In this document: positions 8,799 through 17,402 of the stretch, piece by piece
How the letters are laid out: the number at the start of each line of letters is the position of its first letter
Position numbering within the stretch: the first letter of the stretch is position 1
Source of the DNA: Rubricoccus sp038746605
Lineage (GTDB): Bacteria > Bacteroidota > Rhodothermia > Rhodothermales > Rubricoccaceae
Assembly: GCA_038746605.1 (NCBI GenBank)
Contig: JBCDKM010000010.1
Coordinates: 82,772 to 146,771, forward strand
Reading direction: 5' to 3'
Length of the DNA: 64,000 bases
Notes under the pieces: generated by a model
What the model was told of the DNA's origin: nothing
Database searches by the model: none
Seen by the model: only the letters and a program-made list of their open reading frames with translations
Program-made: the position numbers and the translations under genes

Positions 8799-11513
8799 TG
8801 TGAGTTCGCGGATCGCCTCGCGGATGTCCCCGATTTCTTCTCCAATGAGGCGCTTCACGCTATCATCCGCCACGGGCATTTGGCGCAGGTCTTCGATGTA
8901 GCTCTTCAGTTGGGTCGCGACGGTCTCAGCCCCCATGGTTCGAGTTCTCTGTTCAATCAGGCTCTTGAGTTCTGACACCACCTGTGGCCTCGCGCTGAAG
9001 GCATCGAGCGCGTTGGCACGGCCTTGATCGAGCTTGACCTCGTAATCGTCCATCACGTCGCCTGCATACTCGCTCCGGACATAGTAGTGCGCACCTCTCC
9101 GCTTGATGAGACCGAAGACGGGTGCCTGAGCTAGGCTCCAGACACTTCGGCTTTCATCGTCACCGGTGGGCCATAAGTCTGGAGTCATTTTTTCCCACGC
9201 CTTGTCGATGTGATACGAAAAAGGTGCATCACGGTCCTCATAAAAGTTTTTGTACATGCTCATCCCTTCCATGATGAATGCAGGGATAGCGGCTTCTACC
9301 TTGTAGCAGAACACTCGATGCCGATCTGCAGTACTCGCGATGGCAGGGGGGTGCGTTGATGAAAGTATCTCGCCGAGATTGGCAGGCTCGAACATCGTCT
9401 CCTGTGCGTTATCAACGCCAAAGAGATAGATCGTTTCCGTACGACGGCGCCCAGCCAGGAAGGCACGTTCGTATCGCCAGTTTGGTGCAGCTAATCGGTC
9501 CAGCTGGTTGACGACTTTACGGAACTCGTCAGGCGACATGCCCTCCAGCACATCCTCGATGTGAAGGTCGTTGACCTGTTCTACGCGCTCGCGGCTCCAT
9601 CCAAACTGGAGCACCTTTTGCTCCAACGCGTCTGCCTGGAGGTCCGCAAGATCCCGAACATCCAGGTTCTGGTCGCGCAGCCACGTCAAGAAGTCAGCAC
9701 CATTAGCGGAGTCACCTACCTGAAGCGCCTCGCGAGGCGGGGAAATCTCGATGGTGAAAGGACGGAGGCCGTTCTTCTGACTGCGAAGCCTCTCCAAGCG
9801 GCTGGTCAGATTCTCCCTGAGGTTCTCAATTCGACTTGCCAGGTCGTTCAGCTTCTCCTCCTCTCGTTGGACGTGGCTAAGGATAGCGGTGTAAAGCGAC
9901 GCGGCCTCATCGCGGCGCAGGACTTCGGCTCGAAGGCGAGATCGATCATTGACAAATGATGCAAGATTTTTTGCCACATCTTCTAGAATGCCTTTTGCAC
10001 CAAATAGTTTACTCTTAGCCTTGTCTGCTTCTTCCCGCAGTGATCTGCGACGGCCTTCAATCCGAGAGTGCTTCTCACGGATGTCATCCCTTTCCTGGAT
10101 CATCTCCTCTCGGTACTCAGTGAGCTTGGCGCGGAGGGATCGCAAGAACTTGCGAGCAAAGGGCAGGCCACGCGGATCGCGAAGTTGATCCGCGATAAAA
10201 GCGTCGATTGAGGCAAGTTTTTCTTGCTGAAGAGATACCCGACGCTGCCCAACCCGTGCGGTCACATCTCCTTCCACACGCTGGACGTGAGCATCCGCCC
10301 GCTGGAACTCGTTGTCGATAGAGCGCTTGGATACTCCATCTGTCGCACGGAACTGGACGAAGGCTCCCGGCGGAAGCAAGTCGTCAATGATGTGGTCGGC
10401 GTCATGCTCGCAGAGCCGGTTCGCTTCAATGAAGCTTTCCACTCGCTCGTCAATACCTGTCTCTTGGAGTCCGATAAAGGTATTCTGGAGGGCGTGGAGT
10501 GCGATATTGTGAGCGAGTTGGCGAGAAAAGCCGTCAGTATCGAGCAGGATTTCGCTAACGCCAAAACTAGAATATAGAGCGTTTTTCCCGTCGAATGATC
10601 CCGTAGAAGTTATCTGTCTTTTCAGATTATCCCATACATCAGAGGTACCCTTTCCGATGGCACCCGAAGAAACAAAAAGGCCTATCCCAAAGAGTTCTGT
10701 CAACTCAGCAACCTCTGTTAGGACCACACCGTTGGTGTTAGTGTTGTTAACGAGGTAGACTATGTCAAACGGGGCCTCACCGCGCTTGACCTCATACCCG
10801 CCAAATGTGAAACGGTCGCCAAGGGAGGCAGACGAGCGGTCCATGAGCATGTCCAGTTCCTTAATGGCACCATATGCATTTGGGCGCACATTTTGCGTTG
10901 CAGGCTTGTCTACGAATACGCCTGGCAAGAGAAGATACCCGATTAGTGTGTCTTGCGAGCGAATATGCTCTCGGCAAAGGAAGGCCACATCCAAGAATGT
11001 GCCGGCACCCGTACCACCGGAGAGCGAGCCTACGATGTTGACTAAGACGGGAGTCTCTCCCTGCTCGTCACCGATTAGTTCGAACTGTCCGAGGTCTTCC
11101 TGTGGCTTGATCGCGTTGACCTCGGTGAACACTTGCCGGATCCTTGGGTAGATCTCGTGTGCGTTGGCGAACAGTGCTAAACGACCTAGCGCACGCACCT
11201 GCCCAGCACCTGAGTTGATTGCAGAAAGAGGCACCCCTTCCTCCGGAAACCATCCGCGGACTTCTGAATTTTGCTGGACTACTCCCTTCGGGTTAGACAC
11301 AGTCATGTGTGCAAACTCTCCAGGCTGGAGCCGAACTTCTTGCCCATCCACAGATTGGAGCGTGTCAGGCGCGGTAGTGTCAAGCACGAGGAAACGCGTA
11401 GTCGGCACATCGTCAGTACCATAGACCTCCCGATACTTGCGCTTCATATGCAGCACGGCGTCTCGCCCTGTACCACCTAGGCCGATGACGATGGTCTTAC
11501 GAACTTGATGCAT
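8787..11513 (-). CDS. Tubulin/FtsZ-like GTPase (FtsZl/Tubulin_2-type)
   Basis: The 908-residue protein begins with IVIGLGGTGRDAV (8-20) and carries the tubulin-superfamily nucleotide loop SGGTGAGT at 165-172, preceded by the strand VLVNIVGSL. Next come the LLPG and PNAYGAIKEL stretches and a strand IVYLVNN, as in large tubulin-like proteins. Residues about 470-620 are a charged coiled coil, and the rest (to 908) is not recognised. It fits the large FtsZ-like families that have been linked in the literature to vWA proteins and membrane remodelling. It sits 12 nt after the vWA gene and 35 nt before the degenerate paralogue. Base composition is lower in GC than the flanks, for example around 9950-10020 and 10560-10760. 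Confidence 0.8.
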   Translation of the reverse strand: MHQVRKTIVIGLGGTGRDAVLHMKRKYREVYGTDDVPTTRFLVLDTTAPDTLQSVDGQEVRLQPGEFAHMTVSNPKGVVQQNSEVRGWFPEEGVPLSAINSGAGQVRALGRLALFANAHEIYPRIRQVFTEVNAIKPQEDLGQFELIGDEQGETPVLVNIVGSLSGGTGAGTFLDVAFLCREHIRSQDTLIGYLLLPGVFVDKPATQNVRPNAYGAIKELDMLMDRSSASLGDRFTFGGYEVKRGEAPFDIVYLVNNTNTNGVVLTEVAELTELFGIGLFVSSGAIGKGTSDVWDNLKRQITSTGSFDGKNALYSSFGVSEILLDTDGFSRQLAHNIALHALQNTFIGLQETGIDERVESFIEANRLCEHDADHIIDDLLPPGAFVQFRATDGVSKRSIDNEFQRADAHVQRVEGDVTARVGQRRVSLQQEKLASIDAFIADQLRDPRGLPFARKFLRSLRAKLTEYREEMIQERDDIREKHSRIEGRRRSLREEADKAKSKLFGAKGILEDVAKNLASFVNDRSRLRAEVLRRDEAASLYTAILSHVQREEEKLNDLASRIENLRENLTSRLERLRSQKNGLRPFTIEISPPREALQVGDSANGADFLTWLRDQNLDVRDLADLQADALEQKVLQFGWSRERVEQVNDLHIEDVLEGMSPDEFRKVVNQLDRLAAPNWRYERAFLAGRRRTETIYLFGVDNAQETMFEPANLGEILSSTHPPAIASTADRHRVFCYKVEAAIPAFIMEGMSMYKNFYEDRDAPFSYHIDKAWEKMTPDLWPTGDDESRSVWSLAQAPVFGLIKRRGAHYYVRSEYAGDVMDDYEVKLDQGRANALDAFSARPQVVSELKSLIEQRTRTMGAETVATQLKSYIEDLRQMPVADDSVKRLIGEEIGDIREAIRELTVTH

Positions 11514-11525
11514 GGAGAGAGGGGG

Positions 11526-13391
11526 CTAAACGTATTCGAGGGTGTAGGGATCGAGAAGTAGGCGATCTCCAGTATGCAGATCTTCGGTGGCAAACCCATC
11601 TGCGAACGTCTGACCCTGCCGTCGAATCTGCGGTGTGCCGTCCACGACATCAACGCGGGTCTCGACTCGTCGTCCTGTCCGCCGAGGCCTGATGCGGACG
11701 CTGGCCGTCGCGTCGGGCAAGTATTCTTTTCCAGCACCGATGACGACCTCTGTGCGGCCCTGTAGCTCGACTTCTTGTTGGAGGGTGCCTCCTGGTCCGT
11801 CGATTACGCTAAGCCGCCCACGGAGTCGGTCCCGTTGCCACGGTAGTTTCCCAGTCATTGCGAAAACGGCACCGATGCCGAGCGCGGCAAGCATGGCGAG
11901 AGCACCCAGCAGAAGGGCAATCCACGAGGCGAGTGAGCGGGGTGCTCCTTCCACAGAGACACGCCAAGGGATCTCAATCTCACCGCTCTCCCCTTCGCCA
12001 CCGACGACCTCGATACTGCCTGGACCAACACGGAAGACTCCCTCATAAACTCCAGCCTCGACGTTCTCGTCCACAAAGGCCGTGAATGTGATAGCATCTG
12101 CTTGTGAGAGATCGAGGACGTGGTTGAAGTTGGAGCGTCCATTCACAAGGAGAGCATATTCGGGAAGAATGGGGCTTCCTTCTGCCGGATCAATCTGAAC
12201 TCTCAAATCTCCTCTCTCCCTCTGGGCTTCAGCGTTGAACATGAGCGAAAACCGGTGGGATACGCGGGCAGCCGCACTATCCTCATATGCGCTGAGTCGG
12301 CCGAAGTCGATTTCCATTCCCCCTCCACCTGCCGACCGCAACTCCACAGTTGGAGCGGGCCGGTAACGGAACTCGACTCTCACCTCGCTTGGCGCGACGA
12401 TCACAGACTGATCGCTGGCCTCGAAGCGGATCGTCCCATCGTAAGTTCCGAGAGGGAACGGGTTGAGCATTTCGAGCGCAAGAGAGACCGTATCTGAAGG
12501 TGCTCGAAGTGAACTCGGCATACCTGTTACGGCGAAGGCACCCCCCTGAGCATCTTCTGGATCGAACTGGGCGCTAGCGGTGATCTGGAGACCGTCCGGT
12601 AGCCCATTCTTGCTCCGGGTGCGGAAGATCATCGTTCGAGCGGTCCCAGGCGCTTCGAGAAGGTTCCCGAAGTTGAGAAAGGGGAAGACCGGCTGGATGA
12701 TGCGAATGGGCCGCACTGTACCTCGAGGGTTGTCGTTGTATACGACGTTGGTTGTTGAGTCCAACACTGCGATGTCACCAGGCGGTAGCTCCGACCCAAG
12801 CGTGGAGTAGTAGATCCAGTCGTCGCGCTGCCGGAGGAGCCCGAACTCCCGCATGGCGTCTGCCATGGACTTCCCGCTTGGGCTGTTGTCGAGCCCATCC
12901 GTGTAGACGATTACACCTCCAATCCTCTCCTCTCCGGCAGTCTCGCGGTAAACACCGAAAGCCTCAATGAGCGAGTCGTAGACATGCGTCTCGGAACCGT
13001 TTGCCTCCAGTGATTGGACATACTCCTGGATCCGCTGGATGTCAGCCTCGGTCTGGACGCTGAACTGCTGCAGCCCCTTAAGCCCATCCGCAAACGGCGC
13101 GACAACCACACGGACTCCTACGTCAAGCTCCTCCAGAAATGACGTTAGGCTTTCCTTGACCTGAGGAAAAATATCGACGGCCCCGGACCCAACAGGCAGG
13201 CCTCTCATTGACCCCGACACGTCAATGAGCAGTACGTAGTCTACTGGGGGTGGGCTGCCCGACTGGGCAAACACAGGCAAGCTTCCTGTGCACCCTACCA
13301 AGAAGATGAGCAGGGAGCGAAGAAGAACCCTGGGCCGACGTGGGAGAGTCACGGCGCGCGCGGTGGGGGAAGGGTAAGAGCTGGAGGACAC
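11526..13391 (-). CDS. vWA-domain membrane protein with C-terminal beta-sandwich tail
   Basis: The 621-residue protein starts at GTG 13391; a GTG at 13352 is also possible. A signal sequence (about 20-43) contains LVGC, which could act as a lipobox, and VFAQ, a signal-peptidase-like site. The vWA domain follows with a MIDAS motif DVSGS (57-61) and YTDGLDN later. After a beta-rich middle part comes one membrane span (about 489-514) and a 99-residue cytoplasmic tail rich in beta strands, reminiscent of FHA-like folds but not proven. The metal-binding domain therefore faces the periplasm and the tail faces the tubulin-like proteins. First gene of the three-gene operon. Confidence 0.8.
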   Translation of the reverse strand: MSSSSYPSPTARAVTLPRRPRVLLRSLLIFLVGCTGSLPVFAQSGSPPPVDYVLLIDVSGSMRGLPVGSGAVDIFPQVKESLTSFLEELDVGVRVVVAPFADGLKGLQQFSVQTEADIQRIQEYVQSLEANGSETHVYDSLIEAFGVYRETAGEERIGGVIVYTDGLDNSPSGKSMADAMREFGLLRQRDDWIYYSTLGSELPPGDIAVLDSTTNVVYNDNPRGTVRPIRIIQPVFPFLNFGNLLEAPGTARTMIFRTRSKNGLPDGLQITASAQFDPEDAQGGAFAVTGMPSSLRAPSDTVSLALEMLNPFPLGTYDGTIRFEASDQSVIVAPSEVRVEFRYRPAPTVELRSAGGGGMEIDFGRLSAYEDSAAARVSHRFSLMFNAEAQRERGDLRVQIDPAEGSPILPEYALLVNGRSNFNHVLDLSQADAITFTAFVDENVEAGVYEGVFRVGPGSIEVVGGEGESGEIEIPWRVSVEGAPRSLASWIALLLGALAMLAALGIGAVFAMTGKLPWQRDRLRGRLSVIDGPGGTLQQEVELQGRTEVVIGAGKEYLPDATASVRIRPRRTGRRVETRVDVVDGTPQIRRQGQTFADGFATEDLHTGDRLLLDPYTLEYV

Positions 13392-13566
13392 GAGGATAGG
13401 CCTGACGGATCAATGATTCAAGTTGGAGAGGTTCGATTTGCCTCACAAAAGTTCCATACGGGCTCAATCCCTTCCGGTATGCATCAAAGGCCAGATTCTC
13501 TCGCGCGCCGTGCTGAAAGAAGAGGTTGGACGACCATACCCTCCATTCAGCACCGGTCAGACTGAG

Positions 13567-13842
13567 TCAACCTGCCTCCACGGTCACGATTGTCCCGTCC
13601 TCCAGGTCCAGAACCATCGTGCCCGTCTCTTGATCCATCCGGTACGCCGCGATTCCCGACGGAAAGACCTCTTTGGGCTGATCCATGTAGAAGAGCGCGT
13701 CGGCCACCACGCCCCAGTCCTCGGGCGTCAGCGCGACCGTCGCAATGGGACCACTCTCGCCCGCTTCCACCACGAAGGGGACGTACTGGAGAATCTTGTT
13801 GAGGTGGTTGATCGCCTGCTTGACGTGAAGGCCAGGATCCAT
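13567..13842 (-). CDS. Small acidic hypothetical protein
   Basis: This 91-residue protein is not recognised. It is acidic, starts MDPGLHVKQAINHLNKIL with an amphipathic helix, and continues with alternating strands (TVALTPEDWGVVADAL, GTMVLDLEDGTIVTVEAG). The ATG at 13842 is chosen because a long upstream extension of the frame runs through thyA on the opposite strand and is a shadow. It lies divergently from thyA, 141 nt away, and about 175 nt from the start of the vWA gene. There is no signal peptide or membrane span, so it is probably cytoplasmic. Confidence 0.6.
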   Translation of the reverse strand: MDPGLHVKQAINHLNKILQYVPFVVEAGESGPIATVALTPEDWGVVADALFYMDQPKEVFPSGIAAYRMDQETGTMVLDLEDGTIVTVEAG

Positions 13843-13983
13843 CGTGTCGGGTGGTGAGGGTCGATGAGCGAGCGGCGAAGCTAGCGCCGGGTTCAGAGAC
13901 GCGAGGCGACCTGACGGGATCCGAAATCTGACTTCTGCGATTCGAGATCCCCAGTACCTTCTCCGCCCGCCACCGACCCACCG

Positions 13984-14931
13984 ATGCCTGCCGTCGCCGA
14001 GACCGCCCGCCCGCCCACTGAGACCACGACGAGTGCCGAGGCCGCCTACCTCGCGCTGGTCCGCCGCGTACTGGAGCGCGGCGTCCGCAAGGTCAACCGA
14101 ACGGGTACGGAGACCCTCGCGAGCTTCGGCGAGCACTACTCCGTAAACCTGAGCGAGGGCTATCCGCTCCTCACGACGAAGACGGTCTACTTCTCGTCCA
14201 TGCTGCGCGAGGTGCTCTGGTACCTCTCCGGTGAGGACCACATCCGCGAGCTTCGGCAGCACACCGGCATCTGGGACGCCTGGGCGGACGACGACGGCAA
14301 CCTCGAAACCGCCTATGGTCGCTTCTGGCGGCGCTTTCCGGTCCCGGAAGCGAGCGTGGCGCTGGGCACGGAGGCCTGGGTCAACGCTGAGCACCCCGAC
14401 GTGCGTCGCGAGGCGGACGGGTCGCTCTCGTTCGACCAGATCGGGTACGTCGTTCGCGAGCTGAAGCGCAACCCGTACAGCCGTCGGCTGGTGGTAAGCG
14501 CGTGGCACCCGGCCAACGCCGCTGCCAGTCTGCTCCCGCCGTGCCACTTCGCGTTCGTCCTCAACGTCACACCCGCCTCGGACGGCGGCTCGGACTTCCT
14601 CAACGGGCATCTTTCGCAGCGCAGCGCGGACCTCGCGCTCGGCGTTCCGTTCAATCTCGCCTGTTACAGCTTTCTCATCCAGGCCATCGCGGAGCACGTC
14701 GGCCTCCGGCCCGGACGCTTCGCACACTCTCTCGTAGACGCACACATCTACGAGAACCACGTGGACGGCCTTCGGGAGCAGCTCACGCGCACCCCGCGCC
14801 CCGCTCCCACTGTCACCATCGCGCCCGACGCCGACGGGACCGCCCGCGCGTTGGATGAGATTCGCTTCGAGGACGTCACGCTCCACGGCTACGAGCCAGA
14901 CCCCGCGATCCGGTTCGCCGTCGCCGTATGA
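13984..14931 (+). CDS. thyA: Thymidylate synthase
   Basis: The 315-residue enzyme methylates dUMP to dTMP with methylene-tetrahydrofolate, releasing dihydrofolate. The catalytic cysteine is in PPCH (C187), and the C-terminal half has FNLACYSFLIQ and the nucleotide-binding HSLVDAHIYENH stretch. It is about 50 residues longer than the E. coli enzyme. Part of this is a short N-terminal extension and part is an insert of about 25 residues after YGRFWRRFP (about 120-148). That insert includes ALGTEA, the same peptide that the interspersed palindrome encodes elsewhere, although the DNA here is no longer palindromic. The stop overlaps the folA start by 4 nt (ATGA), so the two are translationally coupled. 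Confidence 0.96.
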   Translation: MPAVAETARPPTETTTSAEAAYLALVRRVLERGVRKVNRTGTETLASFGEHYSVNLSEGYPLLTTKTVYFSSMLREVLWYLSGEDHIRELRQHTGIWDAWADDDGNLETAYGRFWRRFPVPEASVALGTEAWVNAEHPDVRREADGSLSFDQIGYVVRELKRNPYSRRLVVSAWHPANAAASLLPPCHFAFVLNVTPASDGGSDFLNGHLSQRSADLALGVPFNLACYSFLIQAIAEHVGLRPGRFAHSLVDAHIYENHVDGLREQLTRTPRPAPTVTIAPDADGTARALDEIRFEDVTLHGYEPDPAIRFAVAV

Positions 14932-15542
14932 ACGAGGCCACAGAAACGCGCGAGGCACGCAAGAATCGCTCAGAGCTCGTTCTCATCGCGGCCGTGGCCG
15001 AGGCGCCGGGGACCGCCTCCGACCGCCTCATCGGGGATGGGTTGGAGTTGCCCTGGCACCTCCCGACAGACTTCCGCCGCTTCAAGCGGCTCACGACTGG
15101 CTACCCGCTTGTGATGGGGCGCAAGACGTTCGAGAGCCTGTTGCATCAGAATGGTGGGCCGCTGCCCAATCGCGAGAACGTCGTCCTCACACGCGACCCT
15201 GCCCGCCTCGGGGCCGAGGCGGACCACCCGAACCTCCACATCGTGGGCGGAATGGACGAAGCGCTGGCCCTCTTCCCCGAGGCCGAGCGCGTGTTCATCG
15301 GTGGGGGCGCGGGGGTCTACGGAGCCGTACTGGAGCATGAGCTGGCGGACCGGCTAGAGATGACATTTGTGGAAGGCGAGTTCGCGGGCGACACGTACTT
15401 CCCTCCCTACCGGCACCTCCTCGAAGCCAACGGCGGCCCCTATCGGCTCGCCTCGCGAGAGACGCACGAAGCCGAGGGCACTCGCCCCGCATTCCGATTC
15501 GATACCTATCTGCGCGGACCTTCGAGCGTTGAGGGGCTATAG
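14928..15542 (+). CDS. folA: Dihydrofolate reductase
   Basis: The 204-residue enzyme reduces the dihydrofolate made by ThyA back to tetrahydrofolate with NADPH. Seen are LPWHLPTDFRRF (W43, acidic D48), MGRKTFES (63-70), NVVLTRD and FIGGGAGVYG. It is longer than the usual 160 residues. About 18 residues precede the first strand, and a loop after VVLTRD (about 91-100, PARLGAEADH) is encoded by a perfect copy of the interspersed palindrome, so the element has been added to a surface loop of an essential enzyme. It overlaps thyA by 4 nt in a classic thyA-folA operon. Confidence 0.94.
   Translation: MNEATETREARKNRSELVLIAAVAEAPGTASDRLIGDGLELPWHLPTDFRRFKRLTTGYPLVMGRKTFESLLHQNGGPLPNRENVVLTRDPARLGAEADHPNLHIVGGMDEALALFPEAERVFIGGGAGVYGAVLEHELADRLEMTFVEGEFAGDTYFPPYRHLLEANGGPYRLASRETHEAEGTRPAFRFDTYLRGPSSVEGL
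15203..15222. repeat. Interspersed palindrome inside folA
   Basis: Perfect 20-bp palindrome with centre GG, read in frame as RLGAEA in the loop after VVLTRD of dihydrofolate reductase. Confidence 0.88.
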
Positions 15543-15590
15543 AGGGAACGGGGAGTAGCCGATACCGGGCTCGAATCGCCCGGCCGTGGC

Positions 15591-17402
15591 GTGCCGTTCC
15601 GCCTCCCTCCTTCTCTCAACCCGTTCGCAAGTCACCTGAAGCGAGATGCCCTCTTGCTTCGGACGCTTCGGCTCGCGACCGTTCTCTGCATCGTCATGAT
15701 CCCGGCGTTCGGGATCATCGTCCAGAGAGCCTCGCCCGGATTCGTGGACCCCTGGTGGGTTCGGACCCTGCTGACGGCTCTGGCAGCCGTCTTCCTCGCA
15801 ACCACGTACGTCAACGAGTGGGCACGGAAGCATGCCCCTCCCATCTTCGGCCTCTTCCTAATCGGACTTCTCGTCTGGTTCGTGGTCTTGACGGCGCTCA
15901 ACGGGCTGGAGCCGACCTCGGCGCTCGGATTCGTGTTCGTCTACTTCGCGGTGGGCACCATCCTCGCCCTCATCACCAACCGGGACACGGTGGTCATGGG
16001 CTACACCCTCCTCGGGCTCGGCTCGTCCATCGGTGTGGTGCTCTGGGACCGAGATCCGACCTTCGACCCATTCCTCTTCCTCCTCACGACCACCTCCACC
16101 GCGCTCCTTCTTTTCATTAGCACGTCGGCGAGGATCCGTGACCGCCAGGAGCTCTCAGAACGAGAGAGAACGTTGTCGTCGGCGGAGACTCTCGGCGCGA
16201 TAGGCTCCTGGAGTTACGACATCGAGACCGGGTACCGACGGTGGTCGGACGGGATGTACCGGCTCACGGGCGCCACACGAGAGGACGGGCGCATTCCCAC
16301 CGTGCGCGAGCACCTGCCTCCAGAGCTGTACGAGTTGATTGACGAGGCCGAGCTTCAACTCCTGGAGGGGAAAACGGAGGCCGTCGCCCACCGGCACCCC
16401 ATCCTCCGAGCGGACGACGGCTCCGAGTCCGAGGTACGGTCCATCGTCCAACTGATCCGGGACGAAGACGGGGCGCCGCGCCGTCTGGTGGGCGTCGTGA
16501 TCGACATTACGTCACAGGCAGAGCACGAGCGCCAGCTGATGAGCGCTCGACGCGAGGCCGAGGAGGCTCGGCAGGAAGCGGAGACGGCTCGACAGGAAGC
16601 CGAGGAGGCCGCAGCGCTCAAGAGCGCCATCCTCGCGAACATGAGCCACGAGATCCGAACGCCCCTCACCGCGGTCATCGGCTACGCGCAGATTCTACGA
16701 GACGAGACGCCAGAAGACGTTCACGACCTCGTTCTCCCCATCGAGACCGGAGGCCACCGGCTCCTCGAAACGCTCAACGCCGTTCTGGACTACGCCCAAC
16801 TGGAGGCGGGATCTCACACCCTGGCGCGAGAGAGAATCGACGCCGCTTCCCTCGCACGGGAGACCGCCGAGTCGTTCCGTGAGCCTGCCGAAACCGTCGG
16901 GCTGGCCTTCTCCGTCGTGACGACCGAGGTCCCCGTCTACGTCGTCGCCGATGCGGAAGCACTCAGCCGATCCCTCCGCCACCTTATCGGCAACGCCATC
17001 AAGTTCACCTCGTTTGGCTCCATCCAGGTCTCTGTCGAGGCCGAGGGGGACGACGCCGTGCTGCGAGTCTCAGACACTGGACAGGGCATGGCTCCCGAGT
17101 TCAGAGAGCAGCTCTTCGAACCGTTCCGGCAAGAGTCGACGGGTTCGCGCCGGACACACGAGGGCTCCGGTCTCGGTCTCGCTGTCACCCACCGGCTCAT
17201 CGGCGCGATGGGGGGCCAGATCCAGGCACAGAGCGCGCTGGAACGGGGCACGACGTTCGAGATTCGGTTCCCCCTCGCCCAGGCCGCACCGGAGGAGCTG
17301 CCGTTGCCTGTCACCACTGCGTGGATCGCACGAGGGGAACGCGCCCATTCGGAGGATCCTCCAGAGCCCTCGCCTATCGTGCGAGCACCAGCCGACGCGT
17401 AG
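15591..17402 (+). CDS. Membrane PAS-domain sensor histidine kinase
   Basis: The 603-residue kinase starts at GTG 15591, the only start that keeps the first membrane helix. Six hydrophobic segments lie between about 25 and 180 (MASE-like sensor), then a PAS domain (about 200-310), a coiled linker built on repeats of AEEARQEAETARQEAEEAA, and a HisKA domain with the phospho-acceptor H353 in NMSHEIRTPLT. The HATPase part has HLIGNAIKFT, DTGQGM and GSGLGLAV. It has no receiver domain and no response-regulator gene next to it. It ends 29 nt inside the convergent endonuclease gene. Its signal is unknown. Confidence 0.88.
   Translation: MPFRLPPSLNPFASHLKRDALLLRTLRLATVLCIVMIPAFGIIVQRASPGFVDPWWVRTLLTALAAVFLATTYVNEWARKHAPPIFGLFLIGLLVWFVVLTALNGLEPTSALGFVFVYFAVGTILALITNRDTVVMGYTLLGLGSSIGVVLWDRDPTFDPFLFLLTTTSTALLLFISTSARIRDRQELSERERTLSSAETLGAIGSWSYDIETGYRRWSDGMYRLTGATREDGRIPTVREHLPPELYELIDEAELQLLEGKTEAVAHRHPILRADDGSESEVRSIVQLIRDEDGAPRRLVGVVIDITSQAEHERQLMSARREAEEARQEAETARQEAEEAAALKSAILANMSHEIRTPLTAVIGYAQILRDETPEDVHDLVLPIETGGHRLLETLNAVLDYAQLEAGSHTLARERIDAASLARETAESFREPAETVGLAFSVVTTEVPVYVVADAEALSRSLRHLIGNAIKFTSFGSIQVSVEAEGDDAVLRVSDTGQGMAPEFREQLFEPFRQESTGSRRTHEGSGLGLAVTHRLIGAMGGQIQAQSALERGTTFEIRFPLAQAAPEELPLPVTTAWIARGERAHSEDPPEPSPIVRAPADA

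Noticed and set aside
13423..13857. Plus-strand 144-codon open frame between the vWA gene and thyA
   Set aside because: It overlaps the better-supported small minus-strand gene, and its translation has no protein-like pattern.
13843..14958. Extension of the small minus-strand gene (13567-13842) to a 463-codon product
   Set aside because: The extra part is the antisense of thyA. The natural start is the ATG at 13842.
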